Positions 44,562 to 53,504 of a stretch of DNA of 64,000 nucleotides are shown piece after piece (the first letter of the stretch is position 1; each line of letters begins with the position of its first letter). The DNA comes from Bin87 sp965116565 (lineage in GTDB: Bacteria > Chloroflexota > Dehalococcoidia > Lucifugimonadales > UBA3495). The notes under the pieces are model-generated. The model was given only the letters and a program-made list of their open reading frames with translations, was not told the DNA's origin and did no database searches. The DNA is taken from positions 3,224,001 to 3,288,000 of the forward strand of contig OZ220699.1 in the NCBI GenBank assembly GCA_965116565.1, in the 5' to 3' direction. Made by a program: the position numbers and the translations under genes.

Positions 44562-44675
44562 CCGACCAGCCCGTACGGCGGCGCTGCACCTGGGGGTGAT
44601 GTCCCCCTTCATCCGGAACCCAGGGTGGCTGCCGTCCGGCGTTCCGGTTCCAGACCCTCACTCCGCGGGGCGGCC

Positions 44676-45503
44676 CTAACCGCCCGAAGTTTCTGCGTAG
44701 ATCGCGGCCTCTATTTCTGCCGTCAATGAGAGCCCAGCGGCGTGGGTATTTGCCCAGGGTTCGCCGTGGGAGTCCAGCGCTTCACCCGGTCGAACCATCA
44801 CCCGACCGTCGGCCACCGCGCCGAGCGTCGCCAGCAAAAGGTACGGTTCCCGCCGGTATCCCTCCGATCTGATCAGCTTGAACAGCCCGTTGTCCTCGCC
44901 CTCGTCGGACTTCATCTGTTCCACCGAGCGCCCGCCTGACGCTCGCCGTTCCTCGTCAAAGTCCCCGCCGACGATCGGCAACTCGCAGTGGGATAATACC
45001 GGCCCGCGATCCACCTCCACCGTGGCTATGTGAATCATCGCGCCGGTTCGCGTGGCTCCCGTTTCGATCAACTCCCAGATCACCGACTGCCAGGTCCCCG
45101 TTGGGCCATCCGGCAGCGCTCCGTGCAGGTTCAGCAGCGGATACCGCCGGCACATTTCGCCGCTGCAGATGAGCATGTAGCCGGCCAGCGCGCAGACGTC
45201 CGGCTGATAGGCACTCAACAGCTCCAGGGCCTCCCGGTCGTACCCATCTCTGTGGCGGGACATAGGGCCGCCTCCGTGTTCTCTCCTGTACCGCGCCGAG
45301 GAAAGCGTGATCAGGGGGAAGCCATACGACCGCACCAGTTCAAAAAACGCGTCCGATCCTTCCGCTTCGCCGGGTTCCCGGTTGCTGAACACGAACTCTA
45401 TCGTGGCGTCCAACTTGCCCGCGCCAATGGCATCGGCCACGAACTGCAACAACCCTCGCGACCCCTCTCCCCGCCCGGTCGAAAACCAGCCTATCCGGAG
45501 CAT
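44676..45503 (-). CDS. Formyltransferase-family protein, PurN-like
   Basis: 275 residues, longer than PurN (about 200). The N-terminal MLRIGWFSTGRGEGSRGLL is like the nucleotide-binding GSGSN start but altered. The catalytic region is LLNLHGALPDGPTGTW, with Asn and His in the positions of PurN Asn106 and His108, and ATVEVDRGPVL carries the Asp144 equivalent. An insertion with RREHGGGPMSRHRDGYDRE precedes DVCALAGYM. PurN transfers formyl from 10-formyl-THF to glycinamide ribonucleotide; the changed N-terminus leaves another formyl acceptor possible. About 200 bp after xseB, probably separate transcription. Confidence 0.7.
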   Translation of the reverse strand: MLRIGWFSTGRGEGSRGLLQFVADAIGAGKLDATIEFVFSNREPGEAEGSDAFFELVRSYGFPLITLSSARYRREHGGGPMSRHRDGYDREALELLSAYQPDVCALAGYMLICSGEMCRRYPLLNLHGALPDGPTGTWQSVIWELIETGATRTGAMIHIATVEVDRGPVLSHCELPIVGGDFDEERRASGGRSVEQMKSDEGEDNGLFKLIRSEGYRREPYLLLATLGAVADGRVMVRPGEALDSHGEPWANTHAAGLSLTAEIEAAIYAETSGG

Positions 45504-45632
45504 CTCGTCCCGCTCCTGACGCCAAACTCTATCTCACCCCGAAACATTGGACAGCCATCCTCAATCGTGGGGGCCGGAACCCCAACGTTCGCATCTGGAA
45601 CCCTGGCGGTCGCCTTGGCACCCTCTGCCGTC

Positions 45633-45652
45633 ATTCCCGCGGAAGCGGGAAT
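45633..45652. repeat. REP-like palindrome between xseB and the purN-like gene
   Basis: ATTCCCGCGGAAGCGGGAAT, another copy of the dispersed element seen at 21485, 21554 and 23195, preceded by GTC in the usual orientation. It lies in the 198-bp gap, which otherwise holds nothing recognisable. Confidence 0.7.
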
Positions 45653-45701
45653 CAAGAGCGGTCCTCCGGCATTCTCGCTGCGCGCGATCTGCTGCCAAAA
45701 C

Positions 45702-46034
45702 CTAGAAAGGACCATCATCCTCGAACAACGACGGATCGTCAGGCTCCAGCGGCGGAGGAAGGTCCCACTCTTCATCGCCGTCCTCGCCATCGCCCGCCGG
45801 CGCGGTGGTCGTCGCCCGGCTGTCGCCGATCTGCGTTATGCGCAATTCCGCCTCGGTAAGGAGTTGCTGGCAGCGGTTCGCCAATTCCATACCCTGGCGG
45901 TAGAGCAACTCAGCGTCGGTCAGGGCCAACTCCCCGCGCTCCAGGCGTTCCACCGTCTCTTCTAGCCGTCGGTATGCGTCCTCAAACGACAGGGCGGCCA
46001 GATCCTCGCTCCAGTCCTGCGTGGGTTCGGTCAT
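45702..46034 (-). CDS. xseB: Exodeoxyribonuclease VII small subunit
   Basis: 110 residues. The conserved XseB helix pair is SFEDAYRRLEETVERLERGELALTDA then LYRQGMELANRCQQLL, residues ~15-65. The remaining ~45 residues are an acidic, Pro-rich tail that the E. coli protein (80 aa) lacks. Four to six copies bind each XseA to form the single-strand-specific exonuclease used in mismatch and damage repair. It starts 23 bp after xseA. Confidence 0.92.
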   Translation of the reverse strand: MTEPTQDWSEDLAALSFEDAYRRLEETVERLERGELALTDAELLYRQGMELANRCQQLLTEAELRITQIGDSRATTTAPAGDGEDGDEEWDLPPPLEPDDPSLFEDDGPF

Positions 46035-46057
46035 GATGGCCTAACCAGGCTGACGAA

Positions 46058-47392
46058 TCACAGCAACGGCCGCATGGCGGTCGGAGCGTCGGCACCGGCA
46101 CGTCGCCGGCGTGATGGCCTGTTTCCAGTCCCGGGCTGCTCCGGCTTGTTTTCGGCTTCCGACACCGCTGCCGGCTGGTCAGCCTTGGCGGCGCGGCGGT
46201 GAGAATCGGTCCCGGCCACCGCCGGCATGCTCCCGCCGCTCAGCGTGATGTCCAGCAGATCCCCATCCTGCGCCTGTTCCGGAGATGTCAGCGCGCCGGT
46301 TCCCTGCGCCAGGCTCACCACGGCATACCCCCGCCTCAAAGTGGCCGCCGGATCCAACGCTGAGAGTTTGGCCTGCTGCGATTCCAACCCACGCTGCAAC
46401 CTCTCCTTGCGTCGGATCATGGCCGCCGTCGCTCTTTCCGTCAAACCGTCGATCTGCCGCCTCAGGACGCCCACGTCCGGCCCCCGCCGTTGCAATCGTT
46501 GGCGCCGCATCTCCACATCGCTGCGCCTGCGGTCAATGTGTCCCAGCATCACGGTGGTCAGGTGCTGCCCCGCCGCAAACACGTTCGCCAACAACTGCCG
46601 CCGGTCCGGAGTGACCAACTCAGCCGCCGCCGAGGGCGTGGGAGCGCGGTGGTCGGCCACGTCGTCCGTTATCGTGTGGTCGGTCTCGTGGCCCACGCCC
46701 GACACCACCGGTATGCCGCTGCCGAATACTGCCCGCGCCACCTCCTCCGCGTTGAAGCACCACAGGTCTTCCAACGACCCGCCACCTCGCGCCACGATGA
46801 TCACATCCGCCACCCCCTCCTCGTTCAACCCGCGGATGGCCTGGGCGATCTGCGCCCCCGCGGCATCGCCCTGCACCGCGGTGGGAGACAAACGCAGTTC
46901 TGCCAACGGGTATCGGCGCCGCACGACGTTCTGTATATCCTGCCAGACCGCTCCATTGGGCGAGGTCACCACGCCGACCACCCTGGGGAACAACGGCAGC
47001 GACCGCTTGCGGGATTCGTCGAACAATCCTTCCGCCGCCAGTTGCTGCCGGAGCCGGGCCAGTTCCAGCGCCATCGCGCCTTCGCCCACCGGGAGGACGG
47101 CCGCGACCTGCATGTTGGCCTCGCCGTAGGGTGGGTAGAAGGTGAAATTCCCGCCGGCCAGGACCTCCTGTCCTTCCTCCAGGTATTCCTGCCCGGACCG
47201 GCCGCGGAACATCACGCAGCGTATGGTGCTCCCGTCTTCCCTCAGGCTGAAGTACGAATGCCCGGATGCCACCGTACGCAGGTTGGCGACCTCACCCTGC
47301 ACGGTGAGGCGCGACAGCAGTCCGTCGGACTCAAGCTTGTCCTTGAGATAGGCGGCCACCTGGCCGACCGAATACACTACCGGCGAAAGCAT
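46058..47392 (-). CDS. xseA: Exodeoxyribonuclease VII large subunit
   Basis: 444 residues. N-terminal OB fold (VQGEVANLRTVASGHSYFSL; YPPYGEANMQVAAVLPVGEGA) followed by the catalytic domain with VGVVTSPNGAVWQDI, DVIIVARGGGSLEDLWCFN and SGVGHETDHTITDDVADHRAPTPSAAAE. The long coiled coil that binds XseB follows (residues ~275-360). It degrades single-stranded DNA to oligonucleotides. Transcribed before xseB in the dprA-topA run. Confidence 0.95.
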   Translation of the reverse strand: MLSPVVYSVGQVAAYLKDKLESDGLLSRLTVQGEVANLRTVASGHSYFSLREDGSTIRCVMFRGRSGQEYLEEGQEVLAGGNFTFYPPYGEANMQVAAVLPVGEGAMALELARLRQQLAAEGLFDESRKRSLPLFPRVVGVVTSPNGAVWQDIQNVVRRRYPLAELRLSPTAVQGDAAGAQIAQAIRGLNEEGVADVIIVARGGGSLEDLWCFNAEEVARAVFGSGIPVVSGVGHETDHTITDDVADHRAPTPSAAAELVTPDRRQLLANVFAAGQHLTTVMLGHIDRRRSDVEMRRQRLQRRGPDVGVLRRQIDGLTERATAAMIRRKERLQRGLESQQAKLSALDPAATLRRGYAVVSLAQGTGALTSPEQAQDGDLLDITLSGGSMPAVAGTDSHRRAAKADQPAAVSEAENKPEQPGTGNRPSRRRRAGADAPTAMRPLL

Positions 47393-47455
47393 GCGCTATT
47401 CACTGCATCGACCAGGGTCCGGGTATCGACCAAGGTCCGGGTCGTATGGAGATAT

Positions 47456-47476
47456 CCTCTCCCGTGGCGGGAGAGG
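47456..47476. repeat. Hairpin repeat between efp and xseA
   Basis: CCTCTCCC and GGGAGAGG around GTGGC form a perfect stem, followed by GCTGGGGTGAGGG. The same kind of element recurs at 55315-55337. Two 16-18-bp direct repeats containing TCGACCA-GGTCCGGGT lie just upstream (47408-47445). Confidence 0.65.
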
Positions 47477-47520
47477 GCTGGGGTGAGGGGGAAATTCGCA
47501 GCCGGAATGAATGTCCGCCC

Positions 47521-48087
47521 TTACGACACCCGTTCGGAATAGGTGCCGTTCCGCGTGTCCACCTTCACCACCGTGCCGGGCGTGATGAACATCGGCACCG
47601 TGATCTGCAACCCCGTCTCCAGCGTGGCCGGCTTGTTGCCGCCCTGGGCCGTGTTCCCCTTGAAAGCGGGAGGCGTGTCCACCACTTCCAACTCCACGTG
47701 GATGGGCAGGTTCACGTTGATGGGCGCGCCTTTGTAGAACACCACCTCAACCATCATGGTCTCTTTCAGGTAGTCCAGCGTGTCTCCCAGTTGTTCCCCG
47801 GTCAACTCGTGCTGGTCGAAGGTCTCCTGGTCCATGAAGTAGTAATGGGACCCGTCGGTGTACAGGTATTGCGTTTCCCGGTTGTCCACCTCGGCCAGGC
47901 TGAACCCCGTATCGTATCGCTGGAAGGTGCGCTCGACCACCGTCCCGCTGATGAGGTTCCGCATCTTGATGCGCGTCACAGGCGCCCGCTGCTGCATCTT
48001 GTGCCGTTCGTAGTCCATCACCTGCCAGGGTTGGTTTTCCAGTTCAATAACCATGCCCTTGTTCAGGTCGCCAAAGTTGATGCTCAT
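47521..48087 (-). CDS. efp: Translation elongation factor P
   Basis: 188 residues with three OB-like domains: SINFGDLNKGMVIELENQPWQV, the middle domain and the C-terminal ITVPMFITPGTVVKVDTRNGTYSERV. EF-P rescues ribosomes stalled on polyproline. Its domain-I loop, which in most bacteria reads KPGKG or PGR with a modified Lys or Arg, reads ERHKMQQRAP here, so the usual EpmA-type or rhamnosyl modification site is not obvious. Between aroQ and xseA in the same minus-strand run. Confidence 0.94.
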   Translation of the reverse strand: MSINFGDLNKGMVIELENQPWQVMDYERHKMQQRAPVTRIKMRNLISGTVVERTFQRYDTGFSLAEVDNRETQYLYTDGSHYYFMDQETFDQHELTGEQLGDTLDYLKETMMVEVVFYKGAPINVNLPIHVELEVVDTPPAFKGNTAQGGNKPATLETGLQITVPMFITPGTVVKVDTRNGTYSERVS

Positions 48088-48102
48088 CCTGGATATCCCC
48101 TT

Positions 48103-48561
48103 CTATGTCGCTTGCTCAGCCGCTTCGTCGCCGATGATCCCGGCCAACGCTTCCAGTGCAGCAGTATAGCCCCTCCAACCCAGACCGGCAATTTGGCCGC
48201 GCGCGGTGTCCGCAAGCACCGAATGTCGCCGCCACGATTCCCGCGCGTGTATGTTGCTCAGGTGCACCTCAACCACCGGCACTCCCGAATCCGTCAACGC
48301 ATCCTTCAGCGACAACCCGTAGTGCGTCAGCGCCCCCGCGTTGATCACCACGCCGTCAATCCGGCCGGCGCAGTCCTGCAAACGGTCAATCAACGCCCCT
48401 TCGTGGTTGGACTGGAAAAACTCCACGTTGATGCCCCGCGACTCTGCCCGTTCTGCGATGCGCCGGTTGATGTCGTCCAGCGTGAGCGTCCCATAGTGGT
48501 GGCGGTCCCGCCGCCCCAGCGCGTTCAGGTTAGGCCCGTGCAGTACCAGTATCGTCGTCAT
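48103..48561 (-). CDS. aroQ: 3-dehydroquinate dehydratase, type II
   Basis: 152 residues from ATG 48561, giving TTILVLHGPNLNALGRRD, the classical start; an upstream ATG at 48597 is less likely. Catalytic Tyr is in HYGTLTLDD, with FFQSNHEGALIDRLQ and GVVINAGALTHYGLSLKDA (active-site Asn-x-Ala) and VEVHLSNIHARESWR, where the His is the general acid. Third step of the shikimate pathway. It overlaps the 3' end of the xer recombinase gene by 32 bp, so translation is coupled. Confidence 0.95.
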   Translation of the reverse strand: MTTILVLHGPNLNALGRRDRHHYGTLTLDDINRRIAERAESRGINVEFFQSNHEGALIDRLQDCAGRIDGVVINAGALTHYGLSLKDALTDSGVPVVEVHLSNIHARESWRRHSVLADTARGQIAGLGWRGYTAALEALAGIIGDEAAEQAT

Positions 48562-49591
48562 CCGCCGCGCCCTCGTCGTCGGTGTTTGGGTCGGCATCGC
48601 CAGCCGCCATCGGGTGGAAACTCAGGTACGCGCGCCGCGCCTCCTGCTTGGTGATGTGCGTGTACATCTGGGTTGTGGAAACGCTGCTGTGCCCCAGCAG
48701 GTCCTGTATCACCCGCAGGTCGGCGTCCCCTTCCAGCATGTGGCTGGCAAAGCTGTGCCTCAACGTGTGGGGATGGATCCCTTCCTTCAGGCCCGCCCGC
48801 GCCGCGTGGTTGCTTACGATCTTCTCGATGCTGCGCCGCGACAATCTGCCGCCGTACCTGTTTACAAACAGCGGCTCGTCATCGTCGGCGTCGGCCACCA
48901 GGTGCGGTCTCCCGTCGCTCAAGTAGTTGACCAGCGCTTCCTCGGCCGGCTCGCCGTACAGCGTCCACCGCTCCTTGTTCCCCTTTCCTCTGACCAATAT
49001 CTCCCGACGCTCCCGGTAAACGTCGCCGAGATTCATCCCCTCGATCTCCGCCAACCGCACGCCGCACGCGTACAGCACTTCCAGGATCGCCCGGTCCCGC
49101 AGCCCGGTCGGCGTATCGTCGTCGGGCGCATCCAGCAACCGCGTCGCCTCTTTCTTGCCCAGGAAGCTGGGCAGCGGCTTTTCCACCTTGACTGGAAAGG
49201 ACCGGGCCGATGGCACCGGCGTCGACTTGAACCAACCCTCCTGCACCAGGAAGTTGTAGAACGTGCGCAGCGCCGTCAACTTGCGCACGATGCTGACCCG
49301 CGCGTATCCCCTGGATCGCTCGCCGTCCTTCCGCCCCTCCGTCGCCAGGTATGCCACGTAGCCCCGCAGCATCTGCCGGTCCATGCCCGCCAAACCCAGA
49401 CCCCTATGCCGGCAATACCCCAGGAAGGTATGCAGGTCGTCCAGGTAAATCCGCCGCGTGTTGTCCGACAGCGACCGCTGGCCCGTCAGATACCGCCCGT
49501 AACGCTCCAGCAGATCCGGCGACGCCGGCCCGCAATCGCGCTCCGGTGTGGCCCGCTCTCCCGTGAGTGTCCCGCTGGCAAGTATCGACAT
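48530..49591 (-). CDS. Tyrosine recombinase XerC/XerD
   Basis: 353 residues. N-terminal SAM-like core-binding domain (YLTGQRSLSDNTRRIYLDDL, YNFLVQEGW) and the catalytic domain with ArgI in YACGVRLAEI, Lys in GKGNKERW, HTLRHSFASHMLEG (His-x-x-Arg), LGHSSVSTTQMYTHI with the His and the nucleophilic Tyr. The set R-K-H-R-H-Y is complete. A ~20-residue acidic tail follows. Likely resolves chromosome dimers at dif; no phage genes are near. It lies between topA and aroQ, and XerC versus XerD cannot be told by eye. Confidence 0.93.
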   Translation of the reverse strand: MSILASGTLTGERATPERDCGPASPDLLERYGRYLTGQRSLSDNTRRIYLDDLHTFLGYCRHRGLGLAGMDRQMLRGYVAYLATEGRKDGERSRGYARVSIVRKLTALRTFYNFLVQEGWFKSTPVPSARSFPVKVEKPLPSFLGKKEATRLLDAPDDDTPTGLRDRAILEVLYACGVRLAEIEGMNLGDVYRERREILVRGKGNKERWTLYGEPAEEALVNYLSDGRPHLVADADDDEPLFVNRYGGRLSRRSIEKIVSNHAARAGLKEGIHPHTLRHSFASHMLEGDADLRVIQDLLGHSSVSTTQMYTHITKQEARRAYLSFHPMAAGDADPNTDDEGAADDDDTGTARA

Positions 49592-49748
49592 GCCAAGATT
49601 TTACCCCGCTGCCCTGGAAAGTGCGGGAATCTGCGCGGGCGTTTATCGCAAAATTCCGGCGCCGCCCGTTTCAAGGCGGCCACCTGGGAGCGCGACGTGC
49701 GCACCCGGGAACGTGCGGGATGGAGCCCATGACGCGGGTTTGAGAGCG

Positions 49749-52190
49749 CTAATCGCCGACCGACACCAGCTCCGGCTCAGGGGAAGTCTGCGCGGAATCC
49801 GCCTCAACCGCCGGGGGGTCGCCCTTCCACTTGCAAACCGAGCACGCCGCCTTGCCGCGCGCCCTCGACACCAGCATCCCTGCACACTCCGGGCACGGCA
49901 TCGGCAAGGGTTCCGTGTTGACCAGGAAATCGCACTTCGGGTAGTTGGCGCATCCCCAGAATGGCCGCCCCGATTTGCGCGAGCGCCGCTCCACCAGGTC
50001 GCCCCCGCACTTGGGGCAGGGAACCCCGCTGCTCTTCACGATGTTCCGGCGGTTGTCGCAGGGATTGTCCTCTGCGTTGTAGCCGGTGCAGGCCAGGAAC
50101 CGCCCGTAACGACCCGTCTTGATCACCATGGGCCGTTCACACCTTTCGCAGACCTCGTCAGTTTCTTCGTCCGCCGGTCGCTCCCCGTTGTTCCGCATGT
50201 TGCGAGTGTTCTGGCAAGCGGGATAGGCCGTGCACGCCAGGAACCGGCCGAACCGGCCCATCAGCATCGTCATGGGCTCCCCGCACTTTTCGCACGACGG
50301 GGAAAATGCCTTCTCCGCTTCCGCAACGGCACGATGGAATGGGCCGTAGAACTCCTGCAGCATGGGCACCCAGTCCATGTCGCCCTGCGCGACGCTGTCC
50401 AGGTCCTCCTCCATCCGCGCCGTGAAGTTCATGTCCATCACATTGGCGAAGTGTTCAGTGAGCAGGTCCGTGACCGTACAGCCCAGTTCCGTTGGCAGCA
50501 GGCGCCGCTGTTCCCGCTCCACGTACTCGCGCTCCACCAGCGTCGCAATCGTCGGCGCGTAGGTGCTCGGCCGCCCGATCCCCTTGTCCTCCATCTCCTT
50601 GATCAGCGTGGCTTCGGTGAACCTCGGCGGGGGCTGCGTGAAATGCTGGTTGGCTTTAAGTTCCTGGTTGATCAGGCCATCCCTGGCCGCCAACTCCGGC
50701 AGCGCGCCTTCCTCGCCGTCGCCCGAGTCGTCGCGCCCTTCCATGTACACGGCGCGGAACCCGGGGAACTTCAGCACCGAGCCCGTGGCCCGGAACCGGA
50801 ATACGCTGTCCGACGGCGCTGCGCACTGCGCGTCAATCTCCACAGTCGTCGCTTCCAGCAGCGCGTCCGCCATCTGGCTCGCCACCATCCGCTCCCAAAT
50901 CAGCGTGTACAGGCGCAGTTGGTCGCGGTCCAGGTAGGCTGCCATGGCCTGCGGCGTGCGTCCAATCGACGTCGGCCGTATCGCCTCGTGAGCCTCCTGC
51001 GCGTTCTTGCTCCGCGTCCGGTAGCTGCGCGGCTTGTCGGGCGCGTACTCCTTGCCGAACCGCTGGCGGATGTAGTCCCGCGTTTCCCGCACGGCCGTGT
51101 CGGCCACGTTCACACTGTCGGTACGCATGTAGGTAATCAGGCCCACGGACCCTTCGTTTCCAACGTTGAGGCCCTCGTACAACTGCTGAGCCAGAGCCAT
51201 GGTGCGCTGCGCCGTGAAACGCAGTTTGCGTCCCGCTTCCTGTTGCAGGGTGCTGGTGATAAACGGAGGAGCCGGCCGCTGGCGCCTCGGCTTTTTCTCG
51301 ACGCTGTCCACCGAATAGGAGGCGCCCTTCAACTCTGATTCCAGGCCCCGCGCCGACTCTTCGTTCGGTATGGACATTTTGCGCCGCGCGCCTTTGCGCG
51401 AGTGCAGCGTGGCCGTGAACGTGTTCGGGTTCGCCGGTGGGTCGGTGTCCTTGAACAGTTCCGCCTCCAGCGACCACCACTCCTCCGGCACAAACGCGGC
51501 GATGGCCCGCTCCCGCTCCACTATCATGCGCAACGCAACCGATTGCACCCGGCCGGCCGACAATCCCAGTTGCACCTTCAGCCACAGCAGCGGACTGATC
51601 TCGTATCCCACCAGGCGGTCGAGTATCCGCCGGGCCTGCTGCGCGTTGACCAACTCCATGTCGATCTCGCGTGGGTGCTCGAACGCCTCTTCCACCGCCT
51701 GCTTGGTGATCTCGTGAAACACGACGCGCTTCGGCGGCTTCGCGTTCTTGTCCCAGCCGGCCGCGGCCTGCAGGTGCCAGGATATCGCCTCGCCTTCCCG
51801 GTCAGGGTCGGTTGCCAGGAAAATGTCCGACGCCTTGGCTCCCGCTTCCTTGAGGCCCTTCACCAGGTCACGCTTGTCCTTCATCGTCAGGTATTTGGGG
51901 GCAAATTCCTCTTCGGTATTGACCCCCAGGGTTGACTTGGGCAGGTCTCGCACGTGCCCCATGGACGCCGCCACGACGTATCTGTTGCCCAGAATCTGCC
52001 CCACCGTTCGCGCCTTCGCTGGCGATTCAACGATCACCAGACGCTTGCCGGCGGCCGACGGCACGCCGGATCGCCCTCGCGTGGCGGAGGCTTTGGTCTT
52101 GCTGCCGGAGCGCGCCGCGCCTTTGGCGCTTTTGGATCTGGCGGACGTTTTTCCGGTCGTCTTGCTCTTGGTACCGGTCTTGGGCGGCAT
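49749..52190 (-). CDS. topA: DNA topoisomerase I
   Basis: 813 residues. A basic, Lys/Ser/Ala-rich N-terminal extension of ~48 residues precedes the Toprim domain (RLVIVESPAKARTVGQIL; FLATDPDREGEAISWHL). Type IA core: GLSAGRVQSVALR and the catalytic Tyr at about residue 354 in GLITYMRTDS. The C-terminus holds four Cys4 zinc ribbons (CEKC, CERC, CPKC, CPEC starts). It relaxes negative supercoils. It lies 36 bp after dprA, a common gene pair. Confidence 0.96.
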   Translation of the reverse strand: MPPKTGTKSKTTGKTSARSKSAKGAARSGSKTKASATRGRSGVPSAAGKRLVIVESPAKARTVGQILGNRYVVAASMGHVRDLPKSTLGVNTEEEFAPKYLTMKDKRDLVKGLKEAGAKASDIFLATDPDREGEAISWHLQAAAGWDKNAKPPKRVVFHEITKQAVEEAFEHPREIDMELVNAQQARRILDRLVGYEISPLLWLKVQLGLSAGRVQSVALRMIVERERAIAAFVPEEWWSLEAELFKDTDPPANPNTFTATLHSRKGARRKMSIPNEESARGLESELKGASYSVDSVEKKPRRQRPAPPFITSTLQQEAGRKLRFTAQRTMALAQQLYEGLNVGNEGSVGLITYMRTDSVNVADTAVRETRDYIRQRFGKEYAPDKPRSYRTRSKNAQEAHEAIRPTSIGRTPQAMAAYLDRDQLRLYTLIWERMVASQMADALLEATTVEIDAQCAAPSDSVFRFRATGSVLKFPGFRAVYMEGRDDSGDGEEGALPELAARDGLINQELKANQHFTQPPPRFTEATLIKEMEDKGIGRPSTYAPTIATLVEREYVEREQRRLLPTELGCTVTDLLTEHFANVMDMNFTARMEEDLDSVAQGDMDWVPMLQEFYGPFHRAVAEAEKAFSPSCEKCGEPMTMLMGRFGRFLACTAYPACQNTRNMRNNGERPADEETDEVCERCERPMVIKTGRYGRFLACTGYNAEDNPCDNRRNIVKSSGVPCPKCGGDLVERRSRKSGRPFWGCANYPKCDFLVNTEPLPMPCPECAGMLVSRARGKAACSVCKWKGDPPAVEADSAQTSPEPELVSVGD

Positions 52191-52226
52191 TGGGTGAGTT
52201 TGTCTCCGATTGGTTTGGTGTCTCCG

Positions 52227-53504
52227 TCAGGGCAGTTGGTAATGCATCATACCAGCCTGCACAACCAGGCCCTTGAGTTCCAGCATTGTCAAAAGACCGC
52301 TGATTTCCGTGATTGGTCGTCCCGTCAGCCGGGCCAAATCGTCGATGTGGGCGGGATCGCGGGTGATGTGCCGCAGCAAGTCTGCCTCGTCGGGATCGTC
52401 GGGCTCCGGATTGCGCGGCGCCTCTCCAGCCCACTGACCGTCTGCGTCGTGCGGCGGCATTGCGACGTCCTGATCAGCGGGGCCGCCCAGGTCCGACCCG
52501 CGCTCGGCCCCCTCATCAAGAGTCATTGCGATCTGGCGCGTGGCTGTGTCCAACCCGATTTCCTCTAATATATCACTAACCCCGCACACCAGCTTGGCCC
52601 CTTCCCGAATCAATCGGTTGGTGAGCTTGCTGGCTTCCGAGTACACGCTGCCCGGCACGCAGAAAATTTCCCGGTTCTGCTCCAGCGCGTGATAGACGGT
52701 CCACCGGGTGCCGCTGGTCTCGCTCGCCTCAGTGATCAATGTTCCCAGCGTCATCCCGCTGATGATCCGATTGCGCCTTGGGAAATGGGATGCCTCCGGC
52801 CTCGTCCCCAGCGGAAACTCGCTCACCAGCGCTCCTCCTTCGGCCACGATCCGCTCGGCCAAGCGCCGGTTTTCCCTGGGGTACACCGTATCCAGCCCGT
52901 TGCCCAGCACGGCTATCGTCCTGCCGCCCGCGTCCAGCGTCGCCTGATGCGCCCGCGCATCGATCCCCAGAGCCAGCCCGCTGATCACGGTCACGCCTCG
53001 CGCCGCCAATTCCCGGCACAATTCGCGGGTGATCCGGTGTCCGTATTCCGTCGGCCGGCGCGTACCCACCACTGCGACCGAGGTCTCATCACTATCAAGC
53101 AGCAGGCCGCGGCAAAACAGCACAGGCGGAGCGTCCGCGATCTCTTTCAAACGACGCGGGTAATCGTCGTCGTGCCAGGTGAGCGCCCTGACTCCGGACC
53201 TGGCCAATCGCTCAAGTTCACGGTCCGGATCGATTTTCTCCCGGCTTTCCGCAATCGCTTTGACTACTCCGCCCCCGATGCCCGCCGCCCGCAATGCCCT
53301 TTGCGGCGCCTTCCACGCGGACTCCAGGTCGCCCCCGAAATGCGTTTCCAGCAATCGGAATCTCGCTGCGCCCAGACCCGGCGTCTGGCTCAACGCAATC
53401 CAATATCCTAATGAAACGGTGGGCTTGGCAATCACGGCGGGGATTCTATCACAGCCCATTTCCTCAACCAACGACCAAATGTCACCGATCGGCCTTTGAC
53501 CCAA
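52227..53504 (-). CDS. dprA: DNA-processing protein DprA
   Basis: 425 residues from TTG 53504, or 410 from ATG 53459; neither has a well-placed ribosome site. An N-terminal helical region (WIALSQTPGLGAARFRLLETHFG) precedes the Rossmann fold with SVAVVGTRRPTEYG, VISGLALGIDARAHQATLDAGG, LGNGLDTVYPRENRRL, SEFPLGTRPEASHFPRRNRIISG and the C-terminal winged-helix domain (DPAHIDDLARLTGRPITEIS). DprA loads RecA on incoming single-stranded DNA, implying natural transformation or recombination. First gene of the minus-strand run to xseB. Confidence 0.93.
   Translation of the reverse strand: MGQRPIGDIWSLVEEMGCDRIPAVIAKPTVSLGYWIALSQTPGLGAARFRLLETHFGGDLESAWKAPQRALRAAGIGGGVVKAIAESREKIDPDRELERLARSGVRALTWHDDDYPRRLKEIADAPPVLFCRGLLLDSDETSVAVVGTRRPTEYGHRITRELCRELAARGVTVISGLALGIDARAHQATLDAGGRTIAVLGNGLDTVYPRENRRLAERIVAEGGALVSEFPLGTRPEASHFPRRNRIISGMTLGTLITEASETSGTRWTVYHALEQNREIFCVPGSVYSEASKLTNRLIREGAKLVCGVSDILEEIGLDTATRQIAMTLDEGAERGSDLGGPADQDVAMPPHDADGQWAGEAPRNPEPDDPDEADLLRHITRDPAHIDDLARLTGRPITEISGLLTMLELKGLVVQAGMMHYQLP

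Noticed and set aside
48530..49591. Phage or integron integrase
   Set aside because: No attachment site, phage genes or tRNA neighbour; the setting between topA and aroQ is that of housekeeping Xer recombinases.
49548..51338. Long plus-strand frame opposite topA
   Set aside because: It runs antisense to TopA and is Arg/His/Pro-rich, as expected for a shadow frame.
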